63,024 bases of DNA from Bacteroidota bacterium (GTDB taxonomy: Bacteria; Bacteroidota; Bacteroidia; Chitinophagales; Chitinophagaceae). The stretch's first letter is position 1, and every line of letters starts with the position of its first letter. Below the pieces are notes generated by a model. The model saw only the letters and a program-made list of their open reading frames with translations. It ran no database searches and was not told the DNA's origin. The translations under genes and the position numbers were made by a program. The stretch covers positions 1 to 63,024 of the forward strand of contig JAKQJH010000038.1 of assembly GCA_029561255.1 (NCBI GenBank), in the 5' to 3' direction. Of this stretch, positions 44,082 to 51,778 are shown one piece after another.

Positions 44082-45944
44082 TCATCGTCCCATAAAAACC
44101 ATTAAAATCTGAATGTCGCTGGGGTTAATACCGGATATCCGGCTGGCCTGTCCCAAAGTGCGTGGACGGATACGTGATAGCTTTTCCCGGGCCTCATTTC
44201 CTAAGGAACCAATTTTTTTATAGTCAAAGGTTTCGGGAATTTCCAGTTCTTCCAGCTGGGACATCCGGTTTACGAGTTCTCGTTCTTTTTCTATGTACAC
44301 ATCATACTTTACCTGTATGGCCGCTTGCTCAATGGCATCATCGGTAAATAAAGAAAGGGCATCTTTTAATTTGGGAAGGGTGGTGGCCATATCGGTCAGT
44401 TCCACAGAGGGTCTGAGCAGAATTTTTTCTGCTTTTTGTTTTTCTGTTATCGGGGAGGATCCGATCTGTTCAAACCAGCCATTTATTTCTGCCGGTTCCA
44501 CGGACATTTCTTTCAATATTTTTTTAATCTGCTCAACGGAAGATTTTTTATCAATGACCTTATCCATCCTTTCCTGGCTGGCCAATCCGAGATTGTAGCT
44601 TATTTCTGTAAGTCGGATATCTGCATTGTCCTGACGAAGTAAGGTTCTGAATTCTGCCCGGGAGGTAAACATGCGGTAAGGTTCCTGGGTTCCTTTGCTG
44701 ATCAGGTCATCGATGAGCACTCCAATATAGGCGTCACTTCTTTTTAATATCAGTGCCTCTTTCTCCATGGCTTTCTGATGAGCATTGATACCGGCCATTA
44801 AACCCTGACAGGCCGCTTCTTCATAGCCGGTGGTTCCGTTGATTTGTCCGGCAAAAAACAGATTGTTGATGAGCTTTGTCTCCAGTGAATATTTCAATTG
44901 GGTCGGCGGAAAGAAATCATATTCGATGGCATAACCCGGACGGAACATCCGGGCATTCTCGAAACCGGGTATACTACGAAGTGCTTCGTATTGTGTTTCT
45001 TCTGGTAAGGAAGTAGAGAAGCCATTAAGATAAATTTCTACTGTATTCCATCCCTCCGGTTCAACGAAGAGCTGGTGACGATCTCTTTCGGCAAAGCGGT
45101 TGATCTTATCTTCTATACTGGGACAGTAACGAGGACCTACCCCATCGATACGACCAGCAAACATGGGACTACGATCAAAGCCGGTTTTTAAAATATCGTG
45201 AACCTTCTGATTGGTATACGTGATCCAGCAACTTCTTTGTTTGCCGGGCTTTTCTGTATCCAGGTATGAGAAGCCAACATGTTCGGAATCTCCTGGCTGC
45301 TCTTCCATTTTGGAATAGTCCAGGCTACGTCCATCTACCCGGGGCGGTGTTCCGGTTTTAAGCCGGTCACTTTCAAAGCCCAGACTCACTAGCTGTTCAG
45401 TTATTCCTGTCGCTGCTTTTTCGGCAATCCGGCCACCTCCGAAATTCTTTTCTCCTATATGTACTATACCATTGAGGAAGGTACCATTGGTGAGTACTAC
45501 CGATTTTGCCTGGATCTGATGACCCATGCCGGTAATGATCCCGTAGCACCGACCTTCTTTTACCAATAAACCATTGACCATATCCTGGTAGAAATCCAGG
45601 TTTGGCGTGTTCTCCAGCATTTCTCTCCACTTCAGGTGAAAGAGCATCCGGTCGTTCTGTGCTCTCGGGCTCCACATTGCCGGACCCTTGCTCCGGTTCA
45701 GCATCCGGAATTGTATGGTTGAGAGATCTGTGACAATACCAGAGTACCCTCCCATGGCATCAATCTCCCGTACAATCTGTCCTTTGGCAATACCACCCAT
45801 GGCGGGATTACAACTCATCTGGGCAATGGTCTGCATATTCATGGTCACCAACAGGGTTTTAGAACCCAGGTTGGCCGCCGCGGCAGCTGCCTCACAACCG
45901 GCATGGCCGGCACCTACTACTATGACATCGTAAATTGGAAACAT
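44082..45944 (-). CDS. mnmG: tRNA uridine-5-carboxymethylaminomethyl modification enzyme MnmG (GidA)
   Basis: A 620-residue FAD enzyme that, with MnmE, modifies the wobble uridine U34 of several tRNAs. The FAD-binding VGAGHAGCEAA is at the N-terminus. Other conserved stretches are SCNPAMGGIAKGQIVREIDAMGG, GTPPRVD, CPSIEDKI and a GYEEAACQGLMAG motif; the C-terminal helical domain ends with RTLGQASRISGI. A TTG at 45953 would lie inside the -7 box, so the ATG at 45944 is the start. MnmH, 15 kb away, acts on the same wobble position. Confidence 0.96.
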   Translation of the reverse strand: MFPIYDVIVVGAGHAGCEAAAAAANLGSKTLLVTMNMQTIAQMSCNPAMGGIAKGQIVREIDAMGGYSGIVTDLSTIQFRMLNRSKGPAMWSPRAQNDRMLFHLKWREMLENTPNLDFYQDMVNGLLVKEGRCYGIITGMGHQIQAKSVVLTNGTFLNGIVHIGEKNFGGGRIAEKAATGITEQLVSLGFESDRLKTGTPPRVDGRSLDYSKMEEQPGDSEHVGFSYLDTEKPGKQRSCWITYTNQKVHDILKTGFDRSPMFAGRIDGVGPRYCPSIEDKINRFAERDRHQLFVEPEGWNTVEIYLNGFSTSLPEETQYEALRSIPGFENARMFRPGYAIEYDFFPPTQLKYSLETKLINNLFFAGQINGTTGYEEAACQGLMAGINAHQKAMEKEALILKRSDAYIGVLIDDLISKGTQEPYRMFTSRAEFRTLLRQDNADIRLTEISYNLGLASQERMDKVIDKKSSVEQIKKILKEMSVEPAEINGWFEQIGSSPITEKQKAEKILLRPSVELTDMATTLPKLKDALSLFTDDAIEQAAIQVKYDVYIEKERELVNRMSQLEELEIPETFDYKKIGSLGNEAREKLSRIRPRTLGQASRISGINPSDIQILMVFMGR

Positions 45945-45950
45945 GGGGGG

Positions 45951-45958
45951 CAAAGGTA
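45951..45958 (-). promoter_or_regulatory. -7 box of mnmG
   Basis: On the minus strand TACCTTTG, a perfect match ending 6 nt before the ATG at 45944. The predicted mRNA is practically leaderless. Confidence 0.65.
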
Positions 45959-45972
45959 TCTTGTTATTGGGG

Positions 45973-46587
45973 CTATTTGGCTAAGTTTTTATTGAATTCG
46001 CTTTCCCTTCTTACTTCTTCTATACTTCGGCCACTATTCAACATTTCAAATTCAAAACTGGAATATCCTTCCAGGAGCAGGAGGTAATCAAAATGTTCTT
46101 TTATAAACGCCCCCTGCGCGCCTGTGTTTACTGTTTCGGTCTGTTCAATCAGATCAATTTTTTTCAATAAGTCCCTGCAAATCGGGTATTGAGTCTTATC
46201 CAGTAAGTCTTTAAAGAAGTTCCGGGCCACCAGAAGATCAGGCCTGGCCCCCTTTTCTTTGTTTACATCTATGAACTCCACCCGGATATTTACAAAGTTC
46301 CAGCAAATTCTTAGCTCTTCCTCTAAAGCGAAATCAAAAAAGGTGACCGGGATAACATGCTCAAATTGCCATTTTTCTCCGAAATTCTCCCAGGAAGCCC
46401 CGTCTTTAAACTGGTATTCGAACCAGCGACGCATATTTTCAATATCCAATCCGAAATAGGGTGCATAGGCAGCACAGGGGGACTTTTCCAACACATACCT
46501 CCTTAGAGCAATCTGCCACTTCCTTTTTTCCCTGAATTTCAGCAATTCGGGCGTATCCTCCTGCTTGGTGTATCGCTTCCTGGCCAT
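45973..46587 (-). CDS. HNH-endonuclease-like protein
   Basis: A 204-residue protein. The centre (about residues 66-115) reads WENFGEKWQFEHVIPVTFFD, then EEELRICWNFVNIRV and later NKEKGARPD. This matches the order of phage-type HNH domains (W-x-I-D-H-I-I-P, then C-x-x-x-x-N-L-x-P, then N-x-x-K-G), with Glu replacing the Asp before His. It may be an active relative or a degenerate one. The highly charged N-terminus (MARKRYTKQEDTPELLKFREKRKW) could bind DNA. It is 28 nt upstream of mnmG, which has its own promoter. I know of no characterised close relative. Confidence 0.6.
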   Translation of the reverse strand: MARKRYTKQEDTPELLKFREKRKWQIALRRYVLEKSPCAAYAPYFGLDIENMRRWFEYQFKDGASWENFGEKWQFEHVIPVTFFDFALEEELRICWNFVNIRVEFIDVNKEKGARPDLLVARNFFKDLLDKTQYPICRDLLKKIDLIEQTETVNTGAQGAFIKEHFDYLLLLEGYSSFEFEMLNSGRSIEEVRRESEFNKNLAK

Positions 46588-46602
46588 ATAAACCTGTTTC
46601 TA

Positions 46603-46610
46603 CAAAGATA
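46603..46610 (-). promoter_or_regulatory. -7 box of the HNH-like gene
   Basis: On the minus strand TATCTTTG, a perfect match ending 15 nt before the ATG. The 45-bp palindrome at 46614-46658 lies just upstream of it, at the -15 to -60 region. Confidence 0.6.
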
Positions 46611-46613
46611 GGT

Positions 46614-46658
46614 GTTTCACGGGACACTGTTTCAGCCTGAAACGGTGTCCCGTGGAAC
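46614..46658. promoter_or_regulatory. 45-bp near-perfect palindrome with parS-like half-sites
   Basis: Arms of 22 nt (46614-46635 and 46637-46658) around a single central base, with only two mismatches. The left arm starts with GTTTCACGGGACAC; the outer half TGTTTCAC (46613-46620) equals half of the parS consensus TGTTTCACGTGAAACA, and the centre has TGTTTCAG-C-CTGAAACG. There is no T-run, so it is not a normal terminator. It abuts the HNH-gene promoter. Confidence 0.6.
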
Positions 46659-46665
46659 GGAAATT

Positions 46666-46924
46666 AAGCTAGAAGCAAGAAGCTAGAAGCGAGAAGAGGG
46701 TTTCTGCCGGGTCTTTTGTATTTCTCTGCGCTCTCCGCGGTTAACAAGCGAGAAGCGAGAGGCTAGAAGCAAGAAGGAAGTTTCTGCCGGGCCATTGTAT
46801 ATTACTCTGGGCTCTCTATGCTCTCTGCGGTTAAAAAATTATAAGGTATGAGCCGCGAGTTATGAGGAAGCCGAAACTAACGACTATCGACTAATGACTA
46901 TCGACTCTTTACCATCGACTATTT
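46666..46924. repeat. Cluster of period-7 word arrays and a duplicated 70-nt unit
   Basis: Array 1 (46666-46693): AAGCTAG, AAGCAAG, AAGCTAG, AAGCGAG. Array 2 (46746-46780): AAGCGAG, AAGCGAG, AGGCTAG, AAGCAAG, AAGGAAG. Each is followed by a near-duplicate of TTTCTGCCGGG...CTCTGCG-CTCT. Array 3 (46847-46867): TATGAGC, CGCGAGT, TATGAGG. Array 4 (46876-46924): ACTAACG, ACTATCG, ACTAATG, ACTATCG, ACTCTTT, ACCATCG, ACTATTT, ending on the ybeY stop codon. All are in exact 7-nt phase. No gene lies here. Confidence 0.85.
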
Positions 46925-47378
46925 AATACGAAAAGTACCGGGAAAGCCAGTAATCCTCTTTATTCCTCATAACGAGTTCTTCTTCCTTTTTTTTATCGCC
47001 ATATCCACACAGATGCAGGGCGCCATGGAAGATTACCCGGTGCAGTTCGGATTTGATGCTGGTGCCCAGGGTGCGGGCATTGTCTTTTACCCGGTCGATG
47101 CTGATATAGATTTCGCCAATGGTGGCCGGGCCGGCAGAGAGGTCGAATGTGATGATATCTGTATAATAATCATGCTGCAGGTACTGCCGGTTGATTTCAA
47201 GGAGGCGCTCATCGGTACAGAAGATATAGTTGAGGGACTCCAGCGACTTCCTTTCTTTCTTAAAAAGGCTTTCAATACAAACGTGCAGTGCGCGGCGGTT
47301 TTCCAATGAAAACCCCTTGGTTTCGAAGAAGAAACAAACTTTTGACGGGGATAGCATATTTTCAAAATTCGTAAACAA
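46923..47378 (-). CDS. ybeY: Endoribonuclease YbeY (rRNA maturation factor)
   Basis: A 151-residue zinc-dependent RNase that matures the 16S rRNA 3' end. The zinc motif HRVIFHGALHLCGYGDKK has two His in H-x3-H; the third ligand expected after G-Y is replaced by the GYGDKK form, similar to Bacteroidota YbeY where the motif is less regular. The sequence HDYYTDIITFDLS is the family's other signature. The internal ATG at 47354 also fits the family length (143 residues). The stop codon lies within a period-7 repeat array. Divergent from feoA. Confidence 0.87.
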   Translation of the reverse strand: MFTNFENMLSPSKVCFFFETKGFSLENRRALHVCIESLFKKERKSLESLNYIFCTDERLLEINRQYLQHDYYTDIITFDLSAGPATIGEIYISIDRVKDNARTLGTSIKSELHRVIFHGALHLCGYGDKKKEEELVMRNKEDYWLSRYFSY

Positions 47379-47423
47379 ATACCAATCAACAAGGGTAGTT
47401 TTGTACTATAATACATTGGCTAA

Positions 47424-47654
47424 ATGATTGCAAGGCTTTCAGATTTAAAACCAGGACAGGAAGGAATAATTAAGGAATTTCAAAACAATGAAATATTCCT
47501 GAAGTTAATGGAAATGGGCTGTGTACCCGGAGAACGGATCCTGCTCGAACAAGTGGCTCCTCTGGGCGATCCGATCTCGGTGAATGTGGCCGGATATCAC
47601 CTGAGTCTCAGACTTAACGAGGCGGAACATATTCTTGTAGAACTAAAACATTGA
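47424..47654 (+). CDS. feoA: FeoA-family ferrous iron transport protein
   Basis: A 76-residue SH3-like FeoA domain: RLSDLKPGQEGIIKEF, LKLMEMGCVPGERI and a C-terminal HLSLRLNEAEHILV. FeoA supports Fe(II) uptake by FeoB. Here it is not next to feoB (51.8-53.9 kb, other strand), nor fused to it. Instead it is 15 nt upstream of nadD, with which it probably shares a transcript. Confidence 0.88.
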   Translation: MIARLSDLKPGQEGIIKEFQNNEIFLKLMEMGCVPGERILLEQVAPLGDPISVNVAGYHLSLRLNEAEHILVELKH

Positions 47655-47669
47655 TTATCAATATTTTAA

Positions 47670-48242
47670 ATGAAAATCGGATTATATTTCGGCTCTTTTA
47701 ACCCCATTCATGCCGGCCATCTGATCATCGCCAGTCATATCCTGAACGAATCGGATATCGAAAAAGTCTGGTTAGTTGTTTCTCCCCAGAATCCTTTTAA
47801 GCAGGAAAACGGTCTCCTGAATGAATACCATCGTCTGCACCTGGCCCAGTTAGCCACCGAGCTGGATAACCGGATAAAGGCTTCCGATATTGAGTTTAAT
47901 TTGCCCAAGCCTTCTTATACCATTAACACCCTCACCTATCTCGCCGAAAAATTTCCGGAACACGAGTTTTCCATTATCATGGGCAGTGATAGTTTTCAAA
48001 ACCTGCATAAATGGAAAAACGCGGACTTGATTATCCGGGATTATGCCATTTATGTCTACCCCCGGCCGGGCTTCCCCGCGGAAAATACCATTCATGCCCG
48101 GATGAAAATGATAGACGCGCCCCTGTTACAACTATCGGCCACGCATATACGAAAATGTATTGCAGCCGGAAAATCGATCCGGTATATGGTACCGGATATC
48201 GTTCTGGAAGAAATTGAAAAGGGCGGCTATTACAAAAAATAA
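47670..48242 (+). CDS. nadD: Nicotinate-nucleotide adenylyltransferase
   Basis: A 190-residue nucleotidyltransferase of the NAD pathway. The H-x-G-H signature is in [14 protein letters not shown] (residues 7-20), and the ATP-binding end motif is SATHIRK near residue 154. [14 protein letters not shown] is the family's central motif. It converts nicotinate mononucleotide to deamido-NAD. It is convergent with chrA, the two overlapping by 13 nt. Confidence 0.94.
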   Translation: MKIGLYFGSFNPIHAGHLIIASHILNESDIEKVWLVVSPQNPFKQENGLLNEYHRLHLAQLATELDNRIKASDIEFNLPKPSYTINTLTYLAEKFPEHEFSIIMGSDSFQNLHKWKNADLIIRDYAIYVYPRPGFPAENTIHARMKMIDAPLLQLSATHIRKCIAAGKSIRYMVPDIVLEEIEKGGYYKK

Positions 48243-49468
48243 CCCAGGAGCAGGCAGACCATTACAATCAGTGGGGGTATGAACCGGGTAAACTGCAGCA
48301 ACAGGATGGTGCCCAGAATCACCAGGATATTTATTTTACTAATGGTGTTTGGACCCACTAATGAAATATCCCGCATTATATAAAAGGAAGAAGCGATCAT
48401 GATACCGACCACCACGGCGTTGATCCCTTCGAGCGACCGGTAGACGACCGCATATTTCCGGAGATTATGCCAGATCGGAAAAAAGAATAAAACCAACAGG
48501 GCGCTGGGTAAAAAAATGGCGATCATTCCGATCAGGCAGCCCAGCACCTGCATTTCGGTCCCCATATCTTTCAGGGCCATACCCCCGGTAAAGGAGGCAA
48601 TTGAAAAGACGGGCCCGGGTACGGCCTGTACAATCCCCATCCCGGTATATAATTTTTCCTGGTCTATCTGGACCGCATTCGGGTTTTTCTCTTTTATCGC
48701 TTCCGGACGTACACTCCATTGTTCATACATCATAGGCATGAGCACCTGCCCGCCGCCAAATACGAGGCTGCCCATCCGGTAGGTATTTTCAAATAAGTTG
48801 ATCGGTTTTCGGTTGTCCCAGTCATTTTTACGGGCGGTCTCCGAAAGAATACCCGCGGCAATAAATATGATCCCGAATAACCAGAAATTCCACCAACGGA
48901 TTTTTCGGGGCTTTTCATCCACCTGACGGATACGGGTCTGACTGAAATTGGTGGCAATACCCCCGGCCACTATCAATGCCGGAATCACCCAGGTTTTTCC
49001 GAAAAGAAAATAAGTAGCGGCCACACTGCAGATCATAATGATCCACGTGATCGTGTTTTTTATGGCATGAGGAAAAATATGCAGCACGGCATATCCAAGG
49101 AAGCCGGCCGCCATTGGTGGAATGAATTTAAAAATATCGGTGCCCAGTTGTCTTTTATCAATATACTGTAAGAGAAAAGAAAGCGCCCCCATTAATATAG
49201 AAGCTGGCAGGATCCAGATAATCAGCGTGAGTACGGCTAAAGGAACCCCTCCCCGTTTATAACCGATCAGGGTCAGCGTTTGTGTAGAAGACGCCCCGGG
49301 TAATAACTGACAGAAAGCGTTGTATTCCATCAGTTCCTTTTCAGTAACATAAGGCGTTTGCTCCACAAACGTTTTCATCATCATGCCCATATGCGCCTGT
49401 GGTCCGCCGAAAGCAGAAACACTGTGGAAGAAAACAGCCCTTAAAAATGGCAGGTGACGTAGCAGCAT
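48230..49468 (-). CDS. chrA: CHR-family chromate transporter
   Basis: A 412-residue membrane protein made of two CHR halves with about ten to eleven hydrophobic helices. Half 1 carries [17 protein letters not shown] and [14 protein letters not shown]; half 2 carries [16 protein letters not shown] and [19 protein letters not shown]. The GG and PGP motifs are those of characterised chromate exporters. The substrate could also be sulfate or another oxyanion. No adjacent chrB regulator is present. Together with the ars operon it suggests exposure to toxic oxyanions. Confidence 0.9.
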   Translation of the reverse strand: MLLRHLPFLRAVFFHSVSAFGGPQAHMGMMMKTFVEQTPYVTEKELMEYNAFCQLLPGASSTQTLTLIGYKRGGVPLAVLTLIIWILPASILMGALSFLLQYIDKRQLGTDIFKFIPPMAAGFLGYAVLHIFPHAIKNTITWIIMICSVAATYFLFGKTWVIPALIVAGGIATNFSQTRIRQVDEKPRKIRWWNFWLFGIIFIAAGILSETARKNDWDNRKPINLFENTYRMGSLVFGGGQVLMPMMYEQWSVRPEAIKEKNPNAVQIDQEKLYTGMGIVQAVPGPVFSIASFTGGMALKDMGTEMQVLGCLIGMIAIFLPSALLVLFFFPIWHNLRKYAVVYRSLEGINAVVVGIMIASSFYIMRDISLVGPNTISKINILVILGTILLLQFTRFIPPLIVMVCLLLGYFL

Positions 49469-49566
49469 TGAGGTTTAAATATAAAAAATTTAACCCAAGC
49501 AATTACTGATCACACAATTGGCGCGGAATTATACTAAATTCATTACTTAATTAATAATAGGTCCAG

Positions 49567-50892
49567 ATGAAACAAAAACTGCTTACACTCCTGCTGTTTT
49601 CCCCATTTATCCTTCCGGCACAAAAGGGTACAACCGACCTGACGGCAAAAATCAATGCGGCCGCCGATAAAATTGAAGCCAAAACCATTACCTGGCGCCG
49701 TGACCTGCACGAACACCCGGAGCTGGGCAATAATGAAGTCCGGACGGCAAAAATCATTGCGGACCATCTCCGCTCACTGGGCATTGAAGTAATTGAAGGC
49801 GTGGGAAAAACAGGGGTCGTGGGTGTGCTCAAAGGCGCCAAACCGGGACCCTGTATCGGTTTAAGGGCCGACATGGACGGACTACCGGTAGTAGAAAGGG
49901 TAAACCTGCCCTTTGCTTCCAAAGTGAAGTCGACTTATAACGGACAAGCCGTTGGCGTGATGCATGCCTGTGGTCACGATACACATGTATCTATATTAAT
50001 GGGGGTGGCCGAAATCCTCGCCGGTATGAAGAAAGACCTTGCCGGAACCATCAAATTTGTTTTCCAACCCGCGGAGGAAGGTCCGCCCGAAGGGGAAGAA
50101 GGCGGCGCTCCATTAATGATTAAAGATGGCGTGCTGGAAAACCCACAGGTCGATGTGATGTTTGGCCTGCATATCAACTCCCAGACCGAGGTCGGCAAAA
50201 TCAAATACCGGACAGGTGGCATTATGGCGGCTTCCGATTGGTTCAAGATAAAAGTAAAGGGAAAACAGACCCATGGTTCACAGCCCTGGGCCGGTATAGA
50301 TCCCGTAGTGGTGTCGGCGCAAATCATCAACGGTCTTCAGACAATTGTGAGCCGGCAGACCGAACTGACCAAAAACCCGGCGGTGATTTCGGTCAGTGTG
50401 ATCAATGGTGGAGTCCGTTCCAATATTATCCCCGAAGATGTAACCATGCTGGGCACCATCCGGACACTCGACACGGGTATGCAGCGGATTATTCATGAAA
50501 AAATCGCCCTGACGGCTGCAAAAATTGCTGAAAGTTCCGGCGCCAGCGCCGAAACAACGATTGACAAAAAAACCCTGGTCACGTATAATGATCCGGCATT
50601 AACCAAAAAAATGATCCCCAGTTTTATCAAAGCGGCCGGAGAGGAAAATGTAATTGAAACAGAGGCCGTGACCGGTGCAGAGGATTTTTCCTTCTTTGCC
50701 GAAAAAGTGCCCTCCATATTTTTTTTCATAGGTGGAATGGAAAAAGGAAAGGATCCTAAAACGGCGTTTCCACATCACACTCCCGACTTCGTATTGGATG
50801 AAAGCGGGATGAAAACCGGGGTAAAAGCCTTTTGCCACCTCGTGTTTGATTACCTGCAGTCAGCCGCAACTCCAGCTAAAAAAGCATTCTGA
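49567..50892 (+). CDS. Secreted M20-family amidohydrolase / carboxypeptidase
   Basis: A 441-residue dinuclear-metal amidohydrolase with a signal peptide ending LPAQ. Metal-ligand and catalytic motifs: LHEHPELGNNE, RADMDGLPV, MHACGHDTHV, QPAEEGPPEGEEGGA, and a late TGAEDFSFF with a C-terminal PHHTPDF His. The M20D subgroup hydrolyses N-acyl amino acids, hippurate and related amides. It ends in TGATG, sharing an A with the next gene, so the two are translationally coupled. Confidence 0.9.
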   Translation: MKQKLLTLLLFSPFILPAQKGTTDLTAKINAAADKIEAKTITWRRDLHEHPELGNNEVRTAKIIADHLRSLGIEVIEGVGKTGVVGVLKGAKPGPCIGLRADMDGLPVVERVNLPFASKVKSTYNGQAVGVMHACGHDTHVSILMGVAEILAGMKKDLAGTIKFVFQPAEEGPPEGEEGGAPLMIKDGVLENPQVDVMFGLHINSQTEVGKIKYRTGGIMAASDWFKIKVKGKQTHGSQPWAGIDPVVVSAQIINGLQTIVSRQTELTKNPAVISVSVINGGVRSNIIPEDVTMLGTIRTLDTGMQRIIHEKIALTAAKIAESSGASAETTIDKKTLVTYNDPALTKKMIPSFIKAAGEENVIETEAVTGAEDFSFFAEKVPSIFFFIGGMEKGKDPKTAFPHHTPDFVLDESGMKTGVKAFCHLVFDYLQSAATPAKKAF

Positions 50893-51767
50893 TGATAAAG
50901 CTTTTCATATTAAGCGGTACATTTTTTCTGTGTGCCGCTTTTTCTATCCAGGCACAACGCACGGATAAAAAATTACAAACCGAACTTCGGTCGATGGTCA
51001 GTGGTTACCATGGCGATATCGGTATTTATGTCAAAAACCTGCGTACCGGGAAAACAGCCGTGATCAATGCGGATACGGTTTTTCCGACTGCGAGTATTGT
51101 AAAAGTGCCGATCCTGCTGGGCATTGCCGACCGCATGAATAAAGGAGAGCTTGCCTACGATTCTTCTCTTACTTATAGAGATTCCCTCTTGTATGAAGGT
51201 TCCGATATACTGGGTTCATTCAAATCCGGCGAGAAGATCGCCCTGAAAAAAGTATTGATGCTGATGCTGACCACCAGTGATAATACCGCCAGTCTCTGGC
51301 TGCAAAGCCTGGCTGGCACCGGCACCCGGATCAATGCCATCCTGGATAGTTTGGGTTTCAGGGAAACACGCGTCAATTCCCGTACGCCCGGCCGGGAAGC
51401 CAACCGGGGTCAATATGGCTGGGGACAAACCACGCCCCGTGAAATGGGAATGCTTTTTGAAAAGATTTACCGGTATGAGCTATTTTCAAAAACAAGCAGC
51501 GAACGCATGCTACGTTTACTGGGAAGAAATTTCTGGGATGAAGAGGAAGCAATTTCTGTTTTCCCGCCGACTATTGAAGTCTTCAGTAAAAACGGATGTG
51601 TGAACGCTTCCCGAAGCGAAGCGATGATCGTGAATGCCCCGGGGAATCCTTTTGTATTTTGCATTTTCACGAAGAACAATAAAGACACGAGCTGGAACCG
51701 GGAGAACGAGGCATGGGTAATGGCCAGAAAAATAGCCACTTATTTGTGGGAGTACTATAATAAATAA
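50892..51767 (+). CDS. Class A beta-lactamase-related serine hydrolase
   Basis: A 291-residue secreted protein (signal peptide to FSIQAQ). The beta-lactamase/PBP fold motifs are S68-x-x-K71 (TASIVKVP), S129-D130-N131 and a K-N-G near residue 230 in place of K-T-G. I do not see the ExxLN motif of class A beta-lactamases (the segment after SDN reads RTPGREANRGQYGWGQTTPREM), so resistance activity is uncertain. A peptidase, esterase or carboxypeptidase role is possible. Coupled to the M20 gene by a one-base overlap. Confidence 0.75.
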   Translation: MIKLFILSGTFFLCAAFSIQAQRTDKKLQTELRSMVSGYHGDIGIYVKNLRTGKTAVINADTVFPTASIVKVPILLGIADRMNKGELAYDSSLTYRDSLLYEGSDILGSFKSGEKIALKKVLMLMLTTSDNTASLWLQSLAGTGTRINAILDSLGFRETRVNSRTPGREANRGQYGWGQTTPREMGMLFEKIYRYELFSKTSSERMLRLLGRNFWDEEEAISVFPPTIEVFSKNGCVNASRSEAMIVNAPGNPFVFCIFTKNNKDTSWNRENEAWVMARKIATYLWEYYNK

Positions 51768-51778
51768 GCCGGAGGAAA

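Noticed and set aside
45973-46587. HNH-like gene as sign of a prophage
   Set aside because: No other phage genes, integrase or attachment sites are near.
50892-51767. True class A beta-lactamase
   Set aside because: SxxK and SDN are present, but the ExxLN motif was not found and the KTG motif is KNG, so only a general serine-hydrolase call is made.
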